A DNA stretch of 64,000 nucleotides from Adineta vaga. Lineage: Eukaryota; Rotifera. The notes below the pieces were generated by a model, which made no database searches, was not told the origin of the DNA, and saw only the letters and a list, made by a program, of their open reading frames with translations. The stretch covers positions 8,866,001-8,930,000 of the forward strand of contig CP075494.1 in NCBI GenBank assembly GCA_021613535.1. Reading direction: 5' to 3'. Positions within the stretch are counted from its first letter, which is position 1, and each line of letters starts with the position of its first letter. The position numbers were made by a program, and so were the translations under genes. Positions 1 through 11,069 of the stretch are shown here, piece after piece.

Positions 1-1069
1 TGCACCGAAATTCGATAAAACATCTCCAAAATATCCACTCTATATTATTATCAAAACTAGAGCTGTGTCATCAGGTACATATTTACAACGAAGAATGTTT
101 ACAAGATCGAGTTGGGGTCGTGAAGCGCATGCACTTGGAATTCCCGTTATATATGCAATTGGAAAACCAAAAGATGATCATGTACAAATGATGCTCGAGC
201 TTGAAAATAAAAATTATGGAGATTTACTACAATTTAATTATATAGGTATGAAAATACATAAAACTAGATATTTTTGAACAAGAAAACTTCTTGTTTTCGT
301 AGATGCTTATTACAATATTACGATTAAATCAACAGGTATTTTTAATTGGTTTGCAACACGTGGTTGTCAACATGTAACGCCTTATCTATTTGTTGTTGAC
401 GATGATGTTCTATTGAATCTTCCACCATTCTTAGCAATGATATCTAGTCATATGTTTAACTTTAATACCATTTATGGTTTATATCTTGCTGATATTGAAC
501 CACATCCAACTGGTAAATGGTCTGTTAGTTTAACTGACTTTCCCAATCGAACATATCCTACATTTATTATTGGTGCTTCAATATTATATCCTTCTATAAT
601 TGTACCTCGATTAGTTGATGGTGTATATAACTTAGTAGACAAAAATCAACCAATTCTATTCTTGGATGATGTTCTTTTTAGTGGAATCATTGCTGAACAA
701 TTAGGTATTCAACGTGCTCCGATGTCTGGTATTGAAGATTGTTCATATACAGATTTATTTTCATGTATTATTATAACGGAATGTAGTAATCTACGACGTT
801 TGTATATTTGGTCAAAATTTATTCTCACTCGTCTTGGACAAGATACATGTGAAATTAATCGTTTAATTAATAAGACAAGTTATACAAAATGGCGTGGAGA
901 TTTTGTACATATGCGAAATGGCACAGCTATTATTCAAACAAATGAATTGAATCAACCAATATTCATTATTTTATCTGATTATCATTCGAAGATATCTTTT
1001 CTCGTATTACTAATTCTAATTTTTGTATTTATTTCTGTTAAATTGAGTCAAGGACAAAAATTTAAATAA
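1..1069 (+). CDS. GT31 family beta-1,3-glycosyltransferase (5' end missing)
   Basis: Partial gene open from the left edge. Exon 1 runs to 245, an intron occupies 246-302 and exon 2 is 303-1069; the join gives a D-A-Y-Y-N-I-T stretch equal to the conserved D-x-Y-x-N-L-T of beta-1,3-galactosyl/GlcNAc transferases. Further family marks are R-R-x-x-x-R-x-S-W-G near position 90, the metal-binding V-V-D-D-D-V box at about 395-412 and F-L-D-D-V-L-F-S-G (the E-D-V-Y-x-G equivalent) at about 660. Members transfer Gal or GlcNAc in the Golgi lumen. Odd: the last 25 residues hold a hydrophobic helix (F-L-V-L-L-I-L-I-F-V-F-I) just before the stop, whereas the family is normally anchored at the N terminus, which lies outside the window. 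A polyadenylation signal AATAAA sits at 1095-1100. Family is certain; donor and acceptor sugars cannot be told. Confidence 0.88.
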
Positions 1070-3241
1070 AATTAGCTGTATGACAGCCACTTTCAATAAA
1101 TACATTGGTTTTAATATATTACTTGAAACTTTATTCGACGTTTCGACTGTTTAGACGGTCATTATCAAGATTGACAAGCTTATAATTTGATGTTTTAAAT
1201 TTAATTTTACAATATTTCAAGATTAAATAAGACGATGGAGAAGAGAACAGAACAGAAATCTATGAAATAGAAACAATGCATATGATTCGAGGAACAACAG
1301 TTTTTTAGTATGTTCTTTTCGAATTTAGGATAGGATTGGGGAGAAACGTAATGAAGAAAAATTATATGCATAAACGTACAGTAGTATTGTGTGTTTTTCG
1401 ATTCAATTATGAATCGTACGTTTTTATTATCAAGGATTCTTCTAGTAATTTTTCTTCTTTCGATGTTTCATTACAGTACTTGTATTATCTTTTCTTTTGT
1501 ATCGGTTTCATTGTTATTCAATCCTGTTCAAGTAATTATGCATTTGATTGTTGTTAACGTTACTGATGTTATCGTTGGTGTTGTTGTCGAATGTCTACCA
1601 TTATTATTTGTATTTACCGGAAGAATTTCACTATCATTTGTATCTAGTTTATTGGTTGATATTGGAGTTGTATCTTTTGAAATCTTGATTTGTGCTATGT
1701 ATTATTTCACTGTTTTACTTACAGTGGGTGTTGGATGTGATTTGACATGATTTCATGTATGTTCAATTTATTTTAGTTATTTAAATGATTGTATTCTGTT
1801 AAAAGATATGTTGCTATAGTATATTTTGCAGATCTTTGTTGAGTAGATTTTCTAAGAGACTTTTTTTTAATCAATAAAAAGGTAGAAATGTTGTGAGCAT
1901 GTCTATTCAATAGTTTATGTAGTTTATCTTCTAGCTATTTTAGTTTTGAGCGTATTTTTAAGATTAGAAACCATTATATTGTTCAGTATCATGGGTAATT
2001 AGATAGAATGGCGAAAAAAATAGAGAAAGTCTTTAGTTTGAACTACTTTTATTGTTTAAACTAACAAAGAATGTTATTCAGTAGTATTAGTATTACATCA
2101 TAAAATTTGAATGAAGATGTCCATCAACATATGGTTGATATATGAATCAAAGGTTGTATTTAATAGTTCATAGAAACATTGAATAGCGTATATGAATTAT
2201 TAACTAAGTAAGCTAAATAATGAACATTGATAAGCTAGTCAAAATCATACTTAAATATCATGGAATTCACAAAAATATACTCAACGTCGAATGGTAAGTT
2301 CTTTCGGAATAGCTGAAACAGAGAAGTATTCGATTATTTTCGATGAACTAATATTCGGAAACATGTTTAACATAATTAATGAATCGTAGCAATTTATATG
2401 TTACTAGATCTTGATGATGTAACTATGGATCAAAATGATTACACCTTGAGAAAAAGAATGATCAATATAAAAGCGGACATCTCTTTGATAAATGAAGCAA
2501 TAATCATTTACACCCTATATATTACATATGGACTACTCTTAAAAGTAGCAGACAAATTTTACTCTCTTTTTATACGACCACGGAGTTGATAAAGGAATAA
2601 TTCATTCGTTAAAGTTCTCATTTGTTACCATAATATAATATAGAAAAAAGAAACATATACTTCGTTTCTTTCCTTGACAATTAACAGCCGATTCCATTTA
2701 ATAAAGAAGTGCTAACAGATACATATGTTTTGAACTTTTTTAAAACTAATATATTTATTTAAAGTCGCTCTTATACAGCTAATTTTCTTTCTTCTTTTAT
2801 AAAAAAAATTAATTCTATGAAGACAAGTTAACAATAAACCACCGTCAGTATTATCAACATCTTCCGTATCGAATTCAACAAATTTATTAACAATTACCTA
2901 AATCGAAGAATCCGATGTGGAAACGGTCGGTTCATAAACATTCCCAGTGGTTCTATGAAAACGATATTCCATCCAATATGTAAACATTTTCATAACGGAA
3001 TAAATGTTTTTTTCCTTTTACAAAAAGTTCTTTCCGTGGCAGACTATCTAACATAATTGCATGAGAATATCTTTCTACAGATGAGATTGTTTGACAAAAA
3101 GATTGATATATAATGACTATTTATTTATATATACATAATAATGAATACAGAAAAACACCGAAATATATAAAACTAGACTTGAATAGCGGATTTCATACCA
3201 ACTATTCGTTATTTCATGCTAATTTATTAAATATAGATAGA
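1070..3241. other. AT-rich intergenic region, no supported gene
   Basis: About 2.2 kb between the glycosyltransferase and the Bax-like gene. Apart from the AATAAA signal at 1095 I see no exon with coding signature. A 119-codon hydrophobic frame at 1391-1750 reads as a T/N-rich open stretch on the opposite strand and matches nothing I know. A segment at about 2910-2975 resembles one at 54960-55025 (see findings). Confidence 0.6.
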
Positions 3242-4235
3242 TTAAACTCGTCGAAAATAATAGAAGACCATAAATGTAGCTACAATGCCACTAAGAAAAG
3301 CACCAATAGTAGTTAATCGTGATTGTGGTACAGCATCGCGTAAAATGATCATCTAAATTTTGATAAATAGGATGGTTTCAGAGAATACAAAAAGAGCAAC
3401 TTACCCAACCACCTTTGCGTACAATCCATGGAGCAACAATTTCTTTTACAAACCGTACAGTCCATTCAATTAATACATTGAAGATTGATGAAGTTTGATC
3501 TTTCATGGACTAAAATTCTACAAGAATGAAATTTATTCAATTTTAGTTTTAACATACTTTCATGAGTAGTTTATAAGTAAAGTAAAATAATGTAACAATT
3601 CTTCCCCAATTATAAATTCCATCACAAAATAATTCTTTAGCAACGTCACTGAATGTTTCATATGGACTGTCAATAGGTACTTGATTGACCATACTATAAA
3701 GAAATAAGCAAAGATCTTATCATAGAATTTAATATTTCTCAAAAGAAAATTTAAAATATCACTTTTTGTTGTTATTATTCACCTTTTAATACGTTGATCA
3801 GCATCAAGTTCATCACCAATCATACGTAATCGTTGTGCGATTTGTTGAATTTGTCGGTATTGTGGAACTACATAGAGTTAAATGAAGAGAATTAATTTAT
3901 CTTCAAATTTGATTACATACGTGCAGCAAGATCAATATCAATAATTGGTCTTACTAAATTCATATCGACACCATCTTCAACTGCACGTTCAATAATAAAT
4001 TCTTCTAATATATAACGCGTTTCTTCGGATACATCTTCAACACTTTTTTTATACGGAGAAGCTTCACTATAATTCGTTGCTACAAAAAAGAAATAAAAGA
4101 GGTTAACAAATGTAAAACAAAATGCTTTGTTAACATACGAATATAAGGTACATGTTCAAAACGCATGGAATATATATCAGACGTATCGATGGAACTCATC
4201 ATTGTACGAGTGGTAGTGGTGGTAGTAGAAGGCAT
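3242..4235 (-). CDS. Bax-like Bcl-2 family apoptosis regulator
   Basis: Six exons on the minus strand: 4235-4139, 4079-3921, 3867-3783, 3693-3558, 3509-3405, 3352-3242, all GT-AG, giving 230 residues, close to Bax/Bak length. Visible motifs: BH3 at residues 95-109 with L-R-M-I-G-D-E-L-D; BH1 with N-W-G-R at 142-145; BH2 from W187 to W194 (W-I-V-R-K-G-G-W); C-terminal membrane anchor at about 208-226 followed by F-R-R-V. The stretch around BH1 (D-S-P-Y-E-T-F ... L-F-Y-F) is closest to Bax of the members I can recall. Such proteins permeabilise the outer mitochondrial membrane during apoptosis. The start Met opens a Thr-rich leader of about 10 residues; a second ATG pair lies 11 codons in. The next gene in the same direction is a PDK1-like kinase starting 1.8 kb upstream. 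Pro-death rather than pro-survival action is inferred from motif similarity. Confidence 0.9.
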
Positions 4236-4620
4236 ATTTTTCTACAATGATCGTGATCGTGATCGATAATGAAAGTGACAGACAGACAGTTCAATGTGTT
4301 ATAACAAAGTCAATGTATTTCCGCCAATTGAACTATTCTAATAACTAATCAAAAAGAAAAATTTATCCCAACAAAAAACAATTCGATATAATTGAGAAAT
4401 ACTTTTGTTTTATAAAAATAAATTTTTATACTAAATCTCATAGATGTCACTCATATGCAATGAATTTCATCATCAAATTATTATGTTATTTTCTTTATTA
4501 TTCAAAATATATATATATATATGTATATAACTAAAATATTGAAAAAAAATAGAAATCAAAGATAACAATAGATTTTCATTTAGTCAGATTCGATGTTTTC
4601 ATTGTGACAAGATTTAGAAG
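4236..4620. other. Spacer between Bax-like gene and kinase 3' end
   Basis: 385 bp holding the upstream region of the Bax-like gene and the 3' end of the PDK1-like gene, both on the minus strand. It contains an (AT)n run at about 4507-4522 and no recognisable gene. Confidence 0.6.
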
Positions 4621-6063
4621 TTAATCTTCGTTATGTTGAGCATCTACTTCACAATTCGTTGGTCTAGAATTCAGTTTCGCTTTTACTGGAAGTGGTGATT
4701 CTTGATTTAATAGATCACCCCATTTAGTCTCTTGAAAGAATGGATGGGCTTTTAACATTTCTATCCCACCTGTCTCTGGACTACCAAGTCGTGCATTGGG
4801 TTCAAGACGCTAAATTTGAAACAAACAATTTGCATTTCAGAAAACAAAAACTCTAAAAACAATGTACCTACCACAAGTTTTCCTATGAGATCTCCAATAA
4901 CTTCCGGAAAATCGTCAGGTAATTTATAAGCAACACGAATAACAGCATTCATAATATCATATTCATGACTAAACTAACTCAACTAGTTTTACGATTTTCT
5001 GTTGATTTAATATAAAACGACTTACTATCCACGAAATAAATGTTCACCTGTAACCATTTGATAAATCACACAACCAAGTGACCAAAAGTCCGATCTGAAA
5101 AAAAAGTCAATATTTTTCAAATGATCTTATAATTACAATATAGGAATGAACAAACCCAACATGAACGAGTCCATTTTGAAGAATTTCTGGTGCAACAAAT
5201 TGTGGAGTACCAACAAAAGAATTTCTTCGTTCTGATAATTTTTTCTCTGGATTAGAACTAGTGTTGTCATTTGTTTCAAGAAGTAGAGCAGAACCAAAAT
5301 CTGCTAGTTGAATATGCATATGATCAGTAAGAAGAATATTTTCTGGCTTTAAAACAATTCAATATTTAAAAGTAAGAGAAAAAAACAGATCGATTTTATT
5401 TACTTTCAAATCTCGATGAATGATATGTCGAATATGTAATTGTTCAAGTGCTTCAACAATTTCAGCAGAATAGAATCGTACAGTTTCTAGATCAAAATGG
5501 CCAACATCGGTAATATGTTGAAGAAGATCACCATTTGAACAATAGGTTAGACCGAAATCTACGAATAATAATGCATTAACTCAATCGAAAATATTTATAT
5601 GATAAACAATAAATTGGAATGTTCTACGCACTTTGCTTCACTCAAATTCAATAGCTATATGACGGTGGTAAATTGTACTTACAAAGATTTTCTTCATTTT
5701 GAAATGTACAACGAAGATTCACAGTATAGGGACAATCATTTAAGTGTGCTAAAATAGTCTTTTCTCGAAAGACTTCTTCAACTTTATTCAATCGTTTTAC
5801 TAAAGCTTTTCGAACAGCCTTCACTAAATATTAAATAAAACGTAATTAAGAGATTTATTTCGAAGAAGAACAATGTTCATTACATGCTAGTTCATGATTT
5901 GTGGCAATTTCAATTCCCAAATAAACCTAAAATGAGATGACAATGAATTTTTTTACATTAGCTGTTTTACTGTTGAGTATGAGCCACTATTGAGTTCTTT
6001 AATAAATTTAAAATCTTTCAATGTGCGTTTTGGTATCTGTGATGCAGAAGTATTTGTTGCCAT
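4621..6063 (-). CDS. PDK1-like AGC protein kinase lacking the PH domain
   Basis: Eight exons: 6063-5971, 5926-5884, 5823-5683, 5558-5404, 5346-5156, 5094-5026, 4968-4872, 4809-4621, giving 325 residues. It has a full kinase domain: nucleotide loop at 24-31, VAIK-type lysine K47, H-R-D-L-K at 140-144, D-F-G at 160-162, activation segment with S187 in N-S-F-V-G-T (the position of human PDK1 Ser241), A-P-E at 196-198 and S-D-F-W-S-L-G. The activation segment, G-L-T-Y-C-S-N-G-D-L-L and H-P-F-F tail are PDK1-like. PDK1 phosphorylates the activation loops of AKT, S6K, PKC and SGK. Two oddities: the protein stops soon after the kinase domain, so the phosphoinositide-binding PH domain of canonical PDK1 (556 residues in human) is absent, and the first glycine of the nucleotide loop is replaced (L-N-S-G-S-Y-S). 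It could be a divergent paralog rather than the PDK1 ortholog. Confidence 0.87.
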
Positions 6064-6282
6064 CGAATTTCTATTATTCTATTTTCAAAATATCATCTAG
6101 ACAAAAGAAAACTTACTTTTATATTAGAAAAAAAGCGAGAGATTTTTCGATTGGTCTTTACATAGAGCCAATGAAATTGAATAATATTAGGCTATAAATA
6201 TAATAAAATTCAAACAACACGGGATGCGGTATTTCGGTTGCAGTGTAGACTTGATAAGTTGATATTTTAGTAAATAGTACTC
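6064..6282. promoter_or_regulatory. Divergent promoter region between kinase and galactokinase
   Basis: Only 219 bp separate the two divergent start codons, so both promoters must lie here or overlap neighbouring transcripts. A TATA-like TATAAATA at 6193-6200 lies about 85 nt before the galactokinase ATG. Confidence 0.45.
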
Positions 6283-7717
6283 ATGGTATCTGAAAAGATC
6301 TCAGCAGTTGAACAACTTCGAGAAAATCTTCTTCAATCTTATCGAGTAGAATTTCCCGATGATAAACCAACCATTTGTGCATTTGCACCAGGACGCGTCA
6401 ATTTAATCGGTGAACATGTGGATTATAATGATGGTTTTGTTTTTCCAATGGCTATTCCATTCGGAACTATGATTATGGGAAAAGCATTAGATGAATCAAC
6501 GACAAGCAAATGTTATATTCGAACATTATCAAGTAAATAGGATTTATGTTAAGTCGGAAGTAAATGTTGTTTTTCTCTTTCTTATAAAATAGAAGATGTT
6601 GATGAACCAAAATCAATTGAAATTGATTTAACACAAGAAATCTCACCATTAAAATCACCAAAATGGGCAAATTATATTGTCGGTGTTCTTGCTCTCTTTT
6701 TAAACCAAACAAAACGTGATAAAAAACTACCATTTCAAATACTTATTTCAACAACAGTGCCTATTGGAGGTGGCCTTAGTTCATCAGCATCAGTCGAAGT
6801 AGCAATGTGCACCTTTCTTGAATTACTCTATCAAGATGCATTAACAAAAGTCGACAAAGCACTCTTATGTTGCAAAGCTGAACAAACATATGCTAATGTT
6901 CCATGTGGTATAATGGATCAATATACCGCATGTATGGCTGAAGCTAATCATGCTCTTCTGATTGATTGTCGTGATAATACTTCGAAATCAATTCCAATGA
7001 TGAATAAGGATGTATGTGTATTAGTAACTAATTCTAATGTAAAACATGCATTAGTTTCGGGAACATATGCTGAACGTGTTCGACATTGTCAAGAAGCTGC
7101 TAATCTTTTAGGTCAGTTGAACACTGTTTTATTTGAGCTGTCAATTCTTACTGCTCGAAAAGAATGTCATTAGTTTGAAGAACATGTTCATTGTCAAAAA
7201 CTTTGTCATTTATAGATTAGTTTATTTTTAGGTCTGAAGAAATTACGTGAAGTAAACTCGATGAAAGAATTAGAGAATGTCCGTGATAAAATATCACCGG
7301 TCATTTATAAACGTGCACGTCATGTAATAACAGAAATTAAGCGTGCAGAAATCGGTGCCAAAGCATTAAGTAAGAATGATTATAAAGAATTTGGTCGACT
7401 TATGTATGAAAGCCATGAATCACTTCGTGATGATTTCGAAGTGTCATGTCAAGAATTAGATGAACTTGTCGAATTAGCACGGTCTGTTGATGGAGTTTAT
7501 GGTTCACGCATGACTGGTGGTGGATTTGGTAAAGAGCTAATTGATTTATTCTATTATGAAGATGATTTGTTTTCTAGGTGGTTGTACGGTAACATTAGTA
7601 GCAAAATCAGCCGTAGAAAAATGCATCGAAACAATGAAAAACGGTTATAAAGGCACAGCAAGTTTTTATGAATTTGAACCCAGTGATGGAGCTCATGCAG
7701 TTGATCTCAAACAATAG
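6283..7717 (+). CDS. GALK1: Galactokinase
   Basis: Four exons, 6283-6532, 6593-7111, 7232-7528 and 7578-7717, joined in frame to 401 residues (human GALK1 has 392). GHMP-kinase marks are all present: the galactokinase signature [14 protein letters not shown] at residues 36-49, the ATP-binding G-G-G-L-S-S-S-A-S in exon 2, P-C-G-I-M-D-Q-Y, and the C-terminal [13 protein letters not shown] split by the last intron. It phosphorylates galactose to galactose-1-phosphate in the cytosol, the first committed Leloir step. The similarity in the S-N-V-x-H-x-L and R-R-A-R-H-V regions favours GALK1 over the GalNAc kinase GALK2. No key residue is missing. The start ATG is the first after a TATA-like box. 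Confidence 0.93.
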
Positions 7718-8202
7718 ATGACTCATATTGCTTTTCTCAGTATTTAATCTCATTTTATTGTGATGGTGATTTTATATTCCAACTTATCAACCAGATAAAC
7801 ATATAGCATTTATTCTGAGATGAATTTTCATATCCATCTTTTTTTCATTAAAAATATATAAAAAAAAAACACAAGAAATACTTTTCTTTTTTAATGAATA
7901 ACAGTCGAGTGTCACAGAAAAATGATAACAAGAATCATATATCCAAATATTAGTTTCGTATCTTCAGTATGAATTTAATCTAAACACTTGTGAACCTTTG
8001 TTCAATGGATTCAATAGGATAATAATTGACTGGTGTATTAACAATGATTAAGATGAAAAAAGCTTTTATAGAAATACTTGTATGAATATCTTTATCTATT
8101 GATGAAAAACAAAATCTTTGAATAACATACACTTGAACTAGTGTCCACTCAGACTTTTTTGTCTATTCTTATCACTGATGTTTACATTATTTTTTGTTCA
8201 AT
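7718..8202. other. Intergenic spacer
   Basis: 485 bp of AT-rich DNA holding the galactokinase 3' region (AT/A-rich block near 7850-7870) and the upstream region of the next gene. I see no gene in it. Confidence 0.6.
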
Positions 8203-8998
8203 ATGAAATCAAATGTAGTTAACAGAAATAAAGATGATAGATTAGAAGCAGTAGCCGATTTCTTTACATCGATGAATTGTATATTATTAGTTCATTTTCT
8301 TTTATTACTTCTTTCAATTGTACTTTTAATATTCGGTATTTGTACACCAAGATGGATTGTTTCTGTTCATAATAAGACGAGTAATATCATTAGTGAACAT
8401 TCCGATGGTATTCTAGAAAAATGCCAACGATTTTCTAAACAAGATAATATTAGGAATAAAAATGATGATATGAAAATATGTTTTAATTATTTATTCAAAT
8501 GGTTTAATGGATTTCAGTTATGGAGTAAGTCGAATTGATTCGATATGTCTTTATTTCTATTGATATACTCTCTTTTTCAGCTTACCAAAAAGTATTAATT
8601 GGCATTTCATTTAGTTGTATATTCATTGCTATTATTTCTCTATGTCTAACACAATTGATTGAAAATCAATCATCATTTTATAAAATCTATCATTCCAAAC
8701 GTATTGTTGATTATCTATTAATTACAAATATTCTAACTGGTATGTAATTGATTCAAATTTTCCTACTTCTAATAATTCTATTTTATTTCAACAAGGAATT
8801 CTCGCCCTGATTACATTAATCTTATTTTTTGGTTTTGAACATATTCAATCTATTTTCCATTGTGGTTATTCATTTTGGTTATTTGTTTTGGGTACTTGTT
8901 GTATATTTATTTGTTGTCTATTAATTGCAATCTTTCGTATTGATGTGGAGTTCGAATTTCATCATTATTATCATGAATCTGTAGCAACACTTTTTTAG
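8203..8998 (+). CDS. Four-pass membrane protein, claudin/PMP22-like topology
   Basis: Three exons, 8203-8524, 8581-8739 and 8796-8998, give 227 residues. Start is the first ATG in frame. Four hydrophobic helices are visible: one at residues 25-50, with T-P-R-W directly after it, two in the middle across the exon 2/3 junction, and one ending in C-C-I-F-I-C-C-L-L before a short His-rich tail. A first extracellular loop of about 70 residues, rich in Lys and Asp, contains N-glycosylation sites (N-K-T). A W near the end of the first helix and the four-TM layout recall the claudin/PMP22/Clc-like superfamily, but the W-G-L-W-C-C signature of claudins is not evident. I therefore leave it as an unnamed tetraspan protein. 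AATAAA follows at 9051-9056. Confidence 0.72.
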
Positions 8999-9297
8999 AA
9001 TTTATAAACGATTTTACTAATGTTTTAGTTTTACTTCTTTTCGTTGAAGAAATAAAGACTGTTTTGTTTTTCTCAGTTGCCTAGTATATTTGCGAGGTCA
9101 CTTGACGATAAGAATAACAACATACACGTGGTGAATTCAAATAACAAGGAAGAAAAAAATGACGAAAAGAACGTTGTAAAAAAAAGAGAATTGAAGAAAA
9201 ATCAAGTTGGAAATAACCAAAGGAAGATTTTAGGGAGTAAAAAGAAAGAAAAGAAAATTGTCAGTATATTTTCATATAAAATTATTAATATTATTCA

Positions 9298-10859
9298 ATG
9301 TCGTCAGGCGTGTAAGTATATTGATTTTTATGAAAGTTAAAAATCTAATTTGATTTCATTCTCGTAGTATTATAGAAAATCCTAATAAGGAAACTGCTAT
9401 CTTCACATTTGCGAATGGTTCGTTGAAAGTAACTATTCAACAAGGTGATCTAAGTAGAGCAGTATGTGATGCAATTGTTAATCCAACAAATTCATCTATG
9501 ATTCATAATGGAGGATTGGATACAAAAATTCATACTAAAATGGGCCAATATTTTACTGATCAAGTCGTTGCGATCAATAATAAACTTGGACAAAATGCTT
9601 GCCCTGTAGGTCAATCTCGTATATTTATCTCTAGATTTAATCGCGAAGAATCTATTCCTCAATTTATAATCAATACTGTTGGACCATTTTATAAAAAAGA
9701 AGAACATGAACAAGGTTTATTTCATTTACAATCTTGTTATTATACATCATTAGCATTAGCTAATCTCTATAGTCTTTCATCGATTGCTTATCCAGCCATA
9801 TCTTGTGGAGCATTTAAATTTCCATTGAATGAAGCAGCAAAAGTTGGTATCAAATCAGTACGAGAATATTCGAATCAAGTGAAAGATGTTCGATTTATTT
9901 TATATGATTCAGCAGTTTTCGATGTATTTGTTCAAGAATGGACCAATTATTCTCAACAAATCAATAAAGAAGCAAATGTTGATAATGATAGAGATCGATG
10001 TCGTACACCACCACCACCAACGCCACCACCGAGTGCCGCACGACATTGTATTGTTTGTAAACAAAAACAATTACAACAAAATCAACCACATTTATGCAAT
10101 AATTGTTCAAATTTAACACGGCCAGATATGTTCAAACAATTTCTACAACAACTACGCTTTGCTGCAGAGAAATCACTTGGACATTTACAAGAAGAATGTA
10201 CGAAATTAAAACCATTGCTATCTTCTTATCCACTTGTATATATGCCAATTGAAGTTTTTGATCAAAGTATTCATCGACGTGATCCTGTTGCTGAATATTA
10301 TTTACAAGTTCATTGTGATAAAAAATTTCGAAATGCTATGCCTATGTCAATTATAGGAGATGGAAATTGTTTCTATAATTCATTCGTTAAATTAGGTGGC
10401 GCTAGTGCGACATTGGAAGGATCATCGTTAACATCTGTCGAACTTCGAGCTCGAAATATTGTCGAACTTGTTCTTAATCAACACGAATATCAAAATCGAC
10501 ATAATTCATTGTTCGAAGTATTGGATCCATTTGAACAATATGTCACTGAAGAAATGGTACGTGATGCAAATTATGTTGCAATTTGGGATTTTTTGAGTAT
10601 ACCAACTGTACTTAATGTAAATGTCATTAGCATTTATCCTAAAGTTAATGGTGATTCGGATACCTATTATACAAAAGTGAACGATCATCAATATCAACCA
10701 CTGTCGAGTGTAAATTTAACAACTACTGATCAATCAAATTCAACGATTAAAGATGTAAGAATTCTCTTCTCAAATTGCAATAAACCAGTTTCATATGGAT
10801 CGAATCAAGGCAAAGGTTGGACACCAAATCATTTTGTTCCAGTTCTCAGTCTTCGATAA
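9298..10859 (+). CDS. Macro domain - Cys4 - OTU cysteine protease fusion
   Basis: Two exons: a 14-nt first coding exon 9298-9311 and 9368-10859, giving 501 residues. The upstream ATG is needed because the second exon is open before its first Met and the join restores phase. Residues about 24-195 form a macro domain (G-D-L, A-I-V-N-P-T-N-S, N-G-G-L-D, I-I-N-T-V-G-P, A-I-S-C-G-A-F-K-F-P), a fold that binds ADP-ribose and often hydrolyses mono-ADP-ribose. A Pro-rich linker leads to a C-x2-C...C-x2-C zinc-ribbon-like motif starting at C232. The C-terminal part is an OTU domain with G-D-G-N-C (nucleophile C339) and N-H-F (H493), the layout of deubiquitinases and vertnin-like OTUs. The combination suggests removal of ADP-ribose and ubiquitin marks, possibly joint ones; that is inference. 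A polyadenylation signal AATAAA at 10858-10863 overlaps the stop codon. The region 9060-9297 is probably 5' UTR. Confidence 0.85.
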
Positions 10860-11069
10860 TAAAGAAATTTTTCTAGTATTTATTTATATAACAGTTCTAA
10901 CACTATTTTCATATGAGTTGTATTGAAATCGATGCTTTTGATAGCATGCCAAAAACAGAATATCTTTAATTAATAGATTATTGTTTTGAAATGAGTAAGG
11001 AAGATTTCTTCAAGAAAGAACTATCACCGGTTACAGAAAAAAAAGACGAGATACTGTTTTATACGACGA

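Noticed and set aside
1336-1750. Two overlapping hydrophobic frames on the plus strand
   Set aside because: No ATG context, no splice partners, and the antisense strand is equally open with Thr/Asn-rich reading; probably low-complexity chance.
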